From Lineus longissimus (Eukaryota > Nemertea > Pilidiophora > Heteronemertea > Lineidae), in contig NC_088310.1 in NCBI RefSeq assembly GCF_910592395.1, positions 17,179,501 through 17,243,500 of the forward strand: a stretch of DNA of 64,000 nucleotides, given 5' to 3'. Positions 1-12,000 of this stretch are shown here, piece after piece; position 1 is the first letter of the stretch, and each line of letters starts with the position of its first letter. Both the position numbers and the translations under genes were made by a program. A model generated the notes under the pieces. The model made no database searches and was not told where the DNA came from. It worked only from the letters and a program-made list of their open reading frames with translations.

Positions 1-29
1 CGGGTATACAACGAAGATCAAACCAGGGC
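1..29 (-). CDS. SLC6 gene A exon 8 (truncated by window edge)
   Basis: The acceptor TTTGCAG precedes position 29. The visible 29 bases encode PGLIFVVYP, completing the Gly codon begun in exon 7. They are identical to the start of exon 8 of gene B at 62982-63010. The rest of the exon lies left of the window. Confidence 0.88.
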
Positions 30-3000
30 CTGCAAATTGAAAAGTGGACTCAGTCAGCCAGGAAGGTAGTGCAACCAGCGATGTGCATTATCGAATAAAA
101 GTGATTTGGTCTTTATTTAAGCTGCCAACCGTCACATAGTTCCTGTTAGCTCAATTAGGAACCAAGCACGCGTCATGTATTTACAATAGTTATTTTTTTA
201 ATGAACTTTTATTTAAAAGGAAATTATACAGAACTGGAGGTGTACGAGGGTGGAGCTAAAACGTAGGCAAAATCTGAGGCGCCTCTCCGACGTTTTTAAG
301 AATACTTCGCCTGAGCGGTGTTTGCAGAGAAAACCAACTTGAACAAGGTCAACAGTGCGATATCAATTTCTAGTTCAAAACATTAAAAGATTCTTTTTCC
401 ACATTTTGTACCAACTGAAGCGGTAATGGCAGTCAATACGTAATACATTGTAACCAAAGTCTTTTGTTCGAGGTGTAGAATTATAGTACTTTTTTAAAAG
501 CATTTTTTTGCTTGTGACATTTTGCATTGACCTTTTGCATTGGCCTTTTGCGAGTGACCTAGATTTACAGTTTACATGTTAGTGTAAGTGTCTACAATGT
601 ACCTTAGCTGATGGTATCCGAAAAATATCATCAGGTTAGTGCAAGAGTCTGAAAAAAATGCATATACCTTTATAGCTGATGACACCCGAAAATTATTAAT
701 TGCAAGAAAGTAAGAGACTTAGAGATATATATCCACCGTCAAGCAAGCATTTGAAATAAGGATAGTAATATTGTATGCTGTAAGCCTAATAAGGCTAGTT
801 ACACATATATATGTTTCTTGTCACCTATTAAATAGCCGGCCTTTCACAGGCCTTTGCACTAGTGTCCAGTGCCAAATCGTCGAAGCCAATCAGATTGCTT
901 GGTTAGGGGTTAGGGTTAGGGTTAAGGTTAGGATTTGGCACGCGACGGACCTCTATGAGACAGTACAGAATATTACTCGGTCAAACGTCGTTTCTCACAA
1001 TTAATTATTTCAATATATTTTGCAACACATCTGGCGATACAAGAGTTCTTAAGCATAGTTTTCAGAATGTCATTTGGCAAAGCATTTTGAAGATTAATGT
1101 CATTTGCGTCCTCAATCTCACGGAACAGTCTTATACCCTGCGTTTTATTGGCAGGGCATAGACACAGAAAATGTTCCTCATTCTCTACACTATTAGAGTT
1201 ATGTTCAAGACAGATTATAATTATTCTCAAGTTGGATGCCCCTATAGCACCCTATCTGAATATTGATAGGAAAGGACCCGTTCCGCAACTTGGCTAACAC
1301 TGACCGCTCTGCTCTACTTAGCGGAGCTTTCACGAAGTCCTCAACACCAAATGAATTTTTCAGCGTCCTGTAAGTCCTTAACCCTTTCGGACCCAACACC
1401 TAACCCACCCATCTACCCAGACCCAAAATGGTGATTTTTAGAGCTTTTTTCTGCTCGCCTGGTGTATTGAAAATAAGAGAGATAGAGGAAAATGACTGCT
1501 TGGGTTGGATATACAACTAAATGGAGAATATTTTGGTAGGGAAAAAAATAATTTTTTAATGCTAATGAGGTCATGTGACCTCATTAGCATATTCTCAAAA
1601 CTGTCCGCAAGTGATTTTTTTTACTTTGAAAATTCTTGGCTCTCTTAGTTTGAAGAACCACGAACAAAAACTGCATGGAATAGGTAGGGGGGTGGGGCAT
1701 ATTCATTTTCACACATTTTTTTTTCAATTATCTTCGAAATTATGATTTTGGGGACATTTTCCTCATTTTTGGGCGAAAACATCAAAATCTGACGAAAACG
1801 ACATAATTTCATATTTTAGCCAAAATAAATGGTAAAAACCACTTCTTTTGTTATTATATCTTTATAATAACTATTAGAACTTTGAAACTGTGATAAAAAA
1901 ATTGTTTTTACCTGATATTTAGGGGAAAAAATACAAGATCACCCTGTTTTTGAATTTTTCACACCCGCAACTGCGACATGTAAGATTGTATGATTCATGG
2001 TCCGAGTGGTTGAACTCCCAGTCCGAATCAATGTTTTTCCCCATCTGACAGCTCCATATATTCACCCCCCAGGTCTAAATCGGACTCACTATCATCATCG
2101 AGCGCCGCAAGAACATCTTCGGTAGACAAATGTGCTTTCCGTTTTGCCGCCATATCGCCGCGCTGCTGCTCTACAATGCATGGAGTACAAATGTCTACTA
2201 CGGCCGTATATATCGGTGGGGAATCCCCGAAACCAGCGAGACTGGTTTCATTGATTGTAGACATTGGTTTGATAGGCAAGTTCGAAGATGGCAGCACCGT
2301 AATTTGCTAGTTATCAACGATCTTCTGCATCAACCGCCCCACGGTTGCTCGGGTAATTGCGGTGGGGTCAAGATCAACCGTGTCACGGTTGCTCAGGTCC
2401 GAAAGGGTTAACTTGGGCAAACTATTAGTCTGAATCAACCGCTCATTTTAAAACATGAACTAAGATCAATTGATTATTTACATTTTTAACTACGCAATTG
2501 TTTAATTAGAGAGCGATTTTCAAGATTTCTCAACATCTTGGACAAGACTATAATAAGCGCATGCCTACTCAGGTAAGATCATATTTCATATGTTAGTAGA
2601 TGGCACTATGATAAATGATATACATGTATACCATGGCTGACGACATTTTCCGCGTCCTCGCCAACCTCATGAGCCAAGTATCCAATTATAGAAAATACAA
2701 CGAAACCACTGAAAATACTGAAGGCGCTCCCTAATGATGAAATTGCAACAGCCTGTCTGGAAATAATAATGTAGACACAGTAAATTCCTTATTTGCCGAC
2801 AGTTTTAACGGCATTAATTATACGGGGCCGAGTGGTGCAGGTAGTGGTGTCTGCTGATGAGTTGTTACCGACATGCGACGAGGCCTGCACTTTAGGGTAT
2901 TTACCACGCCATATTACGCCTCAAATAACGTCATACACCCATTTTTCTAGGTGCCCCCCCCCCCCCCCCTTCAGCGCCAATTTTTTTTCACACGGAACGC

Positions 3001-6000
3001 CCCTCACATGTTATTGGAATCTCTCAGCTGATCTTATGCGGGTCCTCTGACGTTGTAATGGTAAACATGGTGGTATTTACGGACGTGTACCAACCAACTC
3101 GCACGGTGCACGGCGGTATCAATATGATGGTGTCTGCACTTCATAAAGGCCTACGATTTGAGACTTAAAATTTTGCAGTTGTCTTCAACGCGATATACAG
3201 GGTGGCCCAGAAAACTTTTCTCTTGCACAATAGAAATCTACTGTCTATCCATTGTGTGAGGGCAAGGCTTTCTTGGTCATCCTAAATATATCTCTTTATA
3301 GCTCAATCTTTATCACGCTGATAGTCTGGTTACTGCAACAGCAATGTTTTCTTCTGTTACTTGTGGCACTGGCGAGAACAATTTCAAGGACGGCGCCGGC
3401 CTTTACGAGCAACTCGAATGAAAATCAGTCACAATGAGTCGATTTATGGTCCTAATCATAGGCCCGATCATTGACCTTTTAGAATGGATTTCACGGTTGT
3501 ATGTCTCACTTGTAACTGGATATGGGAGAGGAGGCTATTCGCCTAAGACTTAAAATAGTTATTTTTGCGTCCTTCGAGTTAAAGAAGAATGAACAACATT
3601 TAACACAGACAAATCAGAAGCAATGAGAATACATATGCATAAAACATGCATAAAGTCTGAAATATTTTAAATCACAAAGACATCCGATAGGAAATGGTAG
3701 ACCCCAGACTTTTTTATAATGTTTATGCCTAATTTGTGAATTATATTTATGTATACTTGTAGCAATCTGTATGGAATTTGTTGTAGCTGGCCATAGTGAC
3801 GATACCACCCCACCCTGCTCCACTGGAATATGCAATCTGGAAGGCGGCCTCTATCCATACCTGCAAAATCGAAGCAATGATCTGGAAAGGTGTCACGCGC
3901 ATGCTGCACCGATCTAGAGAGAGCATACCTATGTTCCCCGGTACCTATGTTCCCCGACGAGGTACCTATGTTCCCCTGTACCTATGTTCCCGAGGTACCT
4001 ATGTTCCCAGTACCTATGTCCGCAAAGAAAAGTGTTTTTTTTTGTGATACGGTTTGTTTCCACAAATTCCTGGAAAGACCTCACAGAATGAAGTCACTGA
4101 ATTCCAGGAAATTGCAATTCCCAGAAATCCCCCAAAAAGCAGAGTTTCAGTATTTTTTGTTTGTATTAAAAGACATTTTTACTCAGCATAGAGATTCATT
4201 GTTTCGTGACTTAAAGGCCAAGGTGCACGCGCCTTTGCTTCAAATTGGTACATACACTGTATCATAAAAACTATATGGGGGAACATAGGTACCGGGGAAC
4301 ATAGGTACCTCTTCGGGGAAGATAGGTACCTCTTAGGGGAAGATAGGTACCGGGAACATAGGTACCGGGGAACATAGGGATGACCCCGATCTGGAAACAC
4401 TACACCATGACTTGCAACATGATCCCTCTCTCGACTGATGTCTGGATATGACTTGCAACATGATCCCATCTGGATGCCAGGACAAGACTTGCAACATGAT
4501 CCCCATCTACATGCCAGAACGCGACTTGTACATGCAGCATGGTCCCCACCAGGATGCCAGAACGGGACTTGAAACATGATCCCAATCTGGATGCCTGGAC
4601 ATGACTTGCAACATATCACGTGTAGTCTTCTTTTAACTATGAACGAGTTTTCACTGGTCCCGTGCTACTAACTTATCCGTACTTTTGTCCACTCAAGCAC
4701 AGTAAACCAGACGGCCGAGTTTCAACTCGACAGTGAAGACAAGTGCATGATGTTTGCACTTGCCTAATTACACACCAAAGAAGGTCATATTATGGTGTTT
4801 TAACGAAACGCGTATAGTTAGCCTATCGTGCGATTTTAATGTGGATTCTAATGCGAGTGGATAAAATATTTTAAAATACTCACCCTGGTGTTGAGCAGTG
4901 TTTCCCATTTGGGAATTATGTATAACTTGATACCTTCTATGGCTCCTGGTAAGGTCACTCCTCGACAGAGCATCACAATCTGAATAACGACCGGGGCGAG
5001 GGCTGTCACGTACACAGCCTAGAAAAGGAAATGAAATCGGTCGCGATTCTGTATTCCGGCTCACTCGGCAGTACACAATAAAATCTGCCATAGGGTTCGT
5101 GTAAATTCTGAACATACATTTTCGTAATTTAAAACAATCCATTCCTAATGCTGGGATTTGCACCAAACTTTGCAGAAGTGTAGTCCTATATCTTGTCATT
5201 GCCATAAGTGAATTTGATAAAGGTCCAATGATTCTAATTTGTTTTATTAACCTTTTCAGGAGACACCAATGATTCTAAATTGTTTCAATACGCGGCCGCG
5301 TGTTTACTGCCTGTGAGGGAATATCTTTCCGAGCCAGTAAAATCTAGAAAAGGATCGCGAGTTCCTATTTCGCAATCGACCTACCTTTCCCGATGATTTG
5401 ACGCCTCTTATGATGCACAGACATGTTACGACCCAAGTGAGAGTATAGCAGGCAAAGAGCTCCCATCTCATCTCACCCATGCTGTGAATACCACTGGTTC
5501 TTTGGAGGACATGCCGACTGCAAAAAAATGCTGTTCATAATAAAGAAAGCATATAAATACTTCAACAAAAGAAAAGCCCCCCAAATGGTCTTATTTTTTA
5601 AACATCCACTATGAAATAACACGTGAATTTCAGGAAACCATTACAATGGCGTTCGGCTAAATGGTGAAAAGATGTGGAGCGTACATTTTGTTACGCCTGC
5701 AAAAACATCAATTAAATGAGAAAGGACTTGTTTCAAATACTAAAACGTATGGAATGACCAGCTATACCATAAGCTAGTTGTTTCAGACTTCTAGATCTTC
5801 ACTTCTTTTCAACTTATGAATACCAAATATTTTATTTTACTACATCAGCTCAGTTGAGTCATCATCAGGTAAACGAGGTAAACAGAGAACGAACACCGCA
5901 TTCTACACGGTGTATGCACCTGCAAACGTAGACATGTTAGGTCTCGTTAGGGAGTTTTTCCCAAATGTACGCGATGATGACGTGCCCCATTAACAGGACG

Positions 6001-9000
6001 TAACATCTACTTTAAAATGCATTTCCAAAGTGAATGCATGAGGACAACCCATTTGTGTCGTATATCACTGGAAACGCCCGATTCCCCTGATCCTGCAGAA
6101 TGTTAAATCGGGCATTTTATTTCTTTAAATAAATCATAAGCGTCGCATTTGCTCCTAGCTCTGTTCACCATCCCAAATGGCAATATTGCCAATTGGGCCC
6201 GACAATCACGAAAAACCCCAAATATTATACATTTCTTCCTGAATAATTGTTACAGTGACCATTCTCCTATGAAAGACAGTTGGTTACGCTACACAAAAAT
6301 CAAAAAAAAACGAGGGTCAACCATTGAACTTTTGAGATATGTTGAATTTTGCAAAAATCAGCGAAAAACGCACCAACTGGCACTGGACGGCATTTCAACA
6401 CGGGGCCGACGCACATCCCAAGTTCGGTGTACACATACGTCGGCAACAACAGTAAATGCGTAGTTTCTTGTTAGCCGCCTATTGAGTAGAGCTCTAGGTT
6501 TCAGAAACTCCAGAAAAACATGTCTTTGCCAAAACAACTGCTGAATGAACTGAAACGGTCACCAAAATTACCTTCTCATTTTCGTAACCTTTTATGTAAA
6601 CCTAGTTCCAGGCACAACGGTTTATTTCGTTTATTTTCGGACAAATTGTCAACAACTCTTTCTATCAATTTCCTGGATGCGTCGCCATTTTATCGGTCAT
6701 GTGACCTGGACGGCGGCCATCACTGTTTACAATTTCCTCGTATTTTTATTGGTTCTTCCTATCACGTGAGTGGCTGAGGAAAGCCGAATGACCTCCTTTC
6801 CTACATCACCGCTAAAGTCAAAATTACATTGTTACCTCTCTCACGAAAACTTCTTTTAACTTGCAAATTTGGAACTTATCTCGATTAATCGTAAGCTTAT
6901 TTAATCACTCCTTAGCATGTGCCTCGAACTACGGTGTTTTAAGTTATATTCAGTGCGATCTCTGCCAGGAAACGAAGGCTTTTGTATCGGGTTGCTTTGT
7001 GATCTTTTCATATTTTAATTGGGGGTGTCTTTGTGTGCGCAGTGCATTGTGGATCGGAATGTCAGTTGAATTATCATGGGGTCACGTGGACTTCGGGTAT
7101 TTAATGGGATAGCGTGGGTTTCCGAGCAGACCGGCTCACATGCGATTAGACGCAGACGTTTTTCTCCTCTTGCTAAGAGTCGAGCGTTGGTACGTTTTTT
7201 TTATCTCCTCCTTTCTTCAGGAGTTGAGGGTACCCTTTTTATTCCTCTGTCTGTGGAGAGGCCAGTGACTTGCTCAAGTCTCTGACTGATACAACTTCTT
7301 TTTTTTCTGCATACCCCTCGTGCTGCTGGTGGATCACTGGGGCCTTGCGGTCACTGCAGACCATTTCAAAATCGCTAGACCTCCCGATATGCGTGTTGAG
7401 CTCGCGTAATTTTCTTTGGACCAGTTTTTTTGCTTCTGGCGAGCTCACCAGGTTGGACTGGTAAACGGGCCCAGAATCTCCTGTATCGGGTAACTTCAAT
7501 TGCGGGAATCTTTCTGTTTTGCTGGGGCAAAACTTGTATACACCTGGAATCGAGGTGTGGTTTGATTCTTCTTGGAATAGTTTTATTCCAAGAGGTTTTT
7601 TTTTAAAATATTTTTCCATGCCGGTCTCCTGAGGATTAACCCCTTGCCATTCTGCCTTGATTTGCAACAGTTGCTAATTGTTGCCCTGACGACGTATATC
7701 TGAAGTGATTGTATTGCCACGGATGAGTGGTCTGTCTCCCTGATGTTTTATGAGGGACCATTTATGTGCGATTGTGTTGACCATTGTGATGTACCTGTAT
7801 ATATTGATGTTGTAACCGGGTGTGGGTGGGGTGATTATTGAGGATAAATGCCGTATATTTTAACTGTTGGCCTGGACTTTATTTAATTGGATTACCCGCC
7901 TGATGTCAGTGTATATCAGGGGGCGTCATTTTGGGATGAGATAATTTATGACAAGGAGGATCAGTAAGTTTGGCCAGAGGCTCTGACCTGGAGGTCACCA
8001 CTAGTACTTTTAGCCCCGAGGTTGTGACATTTTTGGTGACAGCTGTGGGATCAGATATACTTTCTGGGTCCAGTGATGCGAACCTCCCCTTGATGCCAGT
8101 GATACCACGATGCCCAGGAAATCAGTGGGATTGAGAGCCAAACGGAAGAATTTCACCCCGATCCGATTGCTACCGCGAGAGATTCAATCTGAATCTGATG
8201 AATACTTCACTGAGGCTGAAACAGAGATACCAGACGAATACATTGACGAGGTATACCAACGCATAATGTTGGCGGAAGATAGTAGTGCAGGTAGGCCTGA
8301 TCAGGGAGCCAGTAATCTCCCTATCTCGAGTTCTAGTGCTCCCCCAGCACAGGGAGCTGGGCCCTCTATGATGCCGTCCCGGGTGACGACTCCTACTACC
8401 ACGAGTGTAGTAATGATGACGAGTGGTACAAGTGTGGTGATGAGCACCACTCGAACCATGGCTGGGGCTGTGGCCGGATCAACAATGATGTCCGTGGCTG
8501 GGCCTGCCTTACTGAATCCCGTATCAATGCCGATGCCAGCATTGAACACATCCAGGGGCGAGCGTATGCCACCTTGGACTGCAGGACAAATCCCACACCC
8601 CAGTAGTTATGCCACTCATGGCCAATCCCAGATGGTGGGGACGAGTTATGGCCAAATGTTTGGGATGGGTAATCCCCAAATGTCGTTAGGCCCGCAGCAG
8701 TACCCTTTGATGAGTACTAGTAATGGCTATGGCTATGCCTCATGGACCCCGCAGCCGCCCGTACAGCCAACCGTGCTGGTGAGTCATTCAGCCAGCCCAA
8801 GCCAGGGCCATGTGTCCTCGCCTCAGGCACCAATTGGGGATGGCGCTAGTATGAATAAAGAGCCACAGCAAACTCCCCATGTCCCCAGGTCCAGTAAGGC
8901 TGTGCGACGGCCTAGAAAGGCTAGTCTTTCCAGTTCAAGCTCTGAGCGGCCTAGGAAAAACTCAATAGATCGCTGGTGTGACAGCGACACTGAGGATGAA

Positions 9001-12000
9001 GCCCCAAAGCCCCGTCATCAGTTGTCAAGGGGTCCTAAGCTACCGCCATTCAGAGACACCACCAAGGAATCTTGGGAGGCATACTATAACCGATTTTCAG
9101 ATGTGGCCAGCCGATGTGGCTGGACCGTTGAGGAGAAGCTGGACCACCTCCTCCCTAAGCTCCAGGGCGCCGCGGCTGAATTTGTTTACGGCCAGCTGGA
9201 CAAATCAGTCAGGGGTGATTATAGGGCTTTGATTATAGAGCTAAATCACCGCTTTAGGCGGATTGAAACAGCAAAATCATATGGAGCCAAATTTTCGTGT
9301 CGCTCCCAAAAAGCAGGAGAGTCCGCCTCCGAGTTTGCTGCTGAGCTAAAACGGTTGTATTGCAAGGCCTATGGGTCAAGGGATGCCGAAACCAGGAGTG
9401 AGGATCTCCTCCGGAGTTTTCTGGATGGCCTCCATGATGATGATGTCCGTTTTCATGTTGAATACATTAAAGATCCAAAGAATATCGACCAAGCTGTTTA
9501 TGAGGTAGTCCGATTCAAGGACACACAGCGGGTTCAGCGTAAGAAGCCAGTGAAAATTACCCGGGAGACTGACATTGAGACTGAAGAATCTGATGAGGAG
9601 AATGTGTGAATGGCTAAAAACCATGGGGCCAAACCTCAGACTCAGTCTCACAAGAGACCGACCAGTAATGGGACGGGTAATCAGCAGCCTAGCCAGGATG
9701 CATCACCCGCTGCTCCCCCTAGTGAGGAGATGACAAAGATTGTTAGCATGATGACAGATGTGATGTCACGGCTGAGCAATCTTGAAAAGAAGGGCTCATC
9801 CCAAGGCCGTTTGGGTGGCGGGCAACATGGCCGCCAGCCAGGTCGTCCCCGGCAACCAAAGGAGAATATCCTCTGCTTCCGTTGCCGACAATATGGGCAT
9901 TACTCGCGAGAATGCACCAACCCGCCAGTTGTGATGCAATCTGCACCGCCAGTGGCTGCCCAGGCAGCACGGACCGCCATTAGTCCTAATGCGCTCACAT
10001 TTACCCCACGGAATGATCAAGCCCTACAGCAGGCGTCAAACTGCAACGGGCTACCCCAGTAGGCCAAGGGGCAGCCCGCATTGATGTAAATGTCGGCCAA
10101 GAAACAGAAGCATTGTCAGACTCAGAGTTAGCACTTGAGGTTGAGGAAGGTGATGGAAGTGAGAGCGATATTGGGGATGGGGAGGAGGCCGACCTGGAGG
10201 CGATCAGGCGGCAAAAGCCTTCATATGCAGGAATATACATAGAAGGCCACATCCAGGGGTTGGATGTAACGTTCACTGTCGACACGGGGTCGACCAAGAC
10301 TATAATGTCCCATGCCACCTATATGAAAATTCCAGAACCGGAGCGACCGGTATTAGTTCCACCCTCCAAGAGGGGCCTACTAACAAATGCTGATGGGGGG
10401 TCCATCACGTACTACGGGAAAGCGCTGTTTTGGATGGACTTAGGGCCATTAAAACTCGAGAAGCCATTGTTAGTCGCTGACATTGAAGATGAAGTGCTGT
10501 TAGGGGCAGACATTTTACAGCGGGACCCTGATGGCCCAGCGGACATATTGCTGTCCCAAAACCGGATTATGTTGAAGGACCAACTAATCCCCTTGAAGCA
10601 AATTGGATTACCAATTACAGCACGACGGGTGCGTGCTGCAGATCATTTCATTATTCCTGCTATGTCAGAGGTTATCATCCAAGGCCTTGTGGACAGAGCA
10701 AACAGAACCAGGAAAAAGGATGCCTGTTTATTGATTGAGGCTAACCCCGTGATGGTTCAGCATTGCAATATTGCCGTTGCTCCAACACTTGTTGATGCCA
10801 CCAAGGATTGCACTGTCCCAGTAAGAGTAATGAACCCCTTCGAAGCCCCAGTCTCCATCAAGCAGGACATGGTGATAGGAGTGGCCAGGACAGTTGGGAA
10901 GCCAAAAGCTTCTGTGCTTAGGCATGAGTCTGGTCGCCATGACAACAATGATACTGTAAGGCGGATTCAGATGTGCCCTAAACCCAGAGTCACTGATAGA
11001 ATCCGAGCTGTAGGAAAGGGCTCTCCTATTACTCCCGCCCAAGACATGACATTACCTGAGTTCCTACAGCCAATGCTAGATGGCGCCAAGGAGGCTCTAA
11101 AATCACCCCAGGAGGAGACCACACTAAAAGAACTCATACTGGAGTTCTCTGATATCTTTTCCAATGATGATGCCGATATAGGAAGGACTCACCTGGTTGA
11201 GCATGAAATAGATACTGGGGATGCTAAACCTTTCAAGCAGGCTCCCAGAAAAGTTCCTATGGCCTTTGCCGGAGAGGAGTTGAAGTCGCTAAAAAAGATG
11301 CTGAACCAGGGCATTGTGAGGGAGTCGACCTCCCCGTGGTCCTCTGGGGTCGTCTTAGTTCGAAAACGTGATGGTGGCGTCCGCCATTGTGTTGACTATC
11401 GGATGCTCAACAAATTGACAACTAACATTCCAGCGACACCCCTCCCCAGATGTGACACCCTGATTGATAAACTGTCTGGGTCAGTGTACTTTAGTGCCCT
11501 TGACGTCACGTCGGCCTACCACAATGTCCCCATAAGGGAGCAAGATATCCGAAAAACTGCTTTTGCCACAACTCATGGACTTTTTGAATACCTGACTATG
11601 CCGATGGGCCTAGCAGGCTCCCCGATGACCTTCCAGCGGCTAATTGAGCTGGCCATGAAAGGGTTAGTGCCAGAGGGGGTATGCGCCCTCTATCTTGACG
11701 ACATCATCACTTTCTCAGTGGATTTTGAATCACATATCGTGAAGCTACGAACGGTTTTTACCCGTATCCGTGATGCCGGTTTTAAACTAAAGCCCTCAAA
11801 GTGCCACCTCCTGCAACTCGAAGTCAATTTCTTGGGTCACACGGTATCTAAAGATGGGGTCAAACCCAATGCGCAAAATGTGCAGAAATTGAAAGATTGG
11901 CCCGTTCCACGAAATGTCACTGATGTCCGAGGGATCATAGGCCTGGGTTCATATTATAGAAGGTTCATCAAGGACTTTTCATCCCTGATGCATCCCCTCA

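Larger units (their letters stand above)
1..1018. repeat. Intron/exon segment duplicated at 62982-64000 (SLC6 tandem duplication, copy in gene A)
   Basis: Positions 1-1018 match 62982-64000 almost base for base, with scattered substitutions and a few short indels (for example an 8-bp difference near 670). The match covers part of exon 8 and the following intron upstream of it. It runs to the right edge of the window, so the duplicated unit is longer than seen. Confidence 0.95.

Noticed and set aside
903-932. TTAGGG units as a telomere or chromosome-end signature
   Set aside because: Only three or four degenerate units, interstitial in an intron, copied with the SLC6 duplication.
3890-4619. 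Open frames rich in repeated short peptides (MFPGTYVP..., KSCPGIQ...)
   Set aside because: They are translations of tandem repeats in the foldback element and its neighbouring array.
4768-5205. 145-codon minus-strand open frame
   Set aside because: It is a shadow frame over SLC6 exon 5. The true frame there encodes RGVTLPGA.
6520-7285. Plus-strand short frames inside element 1 LTR
   Set aside because: They occur in both LTRs only because the LTRs are copies. No start context, domain or selection sign is seen.
7239-7667. 142-codon open frame antisense to the element 1 5' LTR
   Set aside because: The same frame in the 3' LTR has a stop near its start (AT-rich run at about 24490-24505). It matches no domain I know, so it is probably a chance frame.
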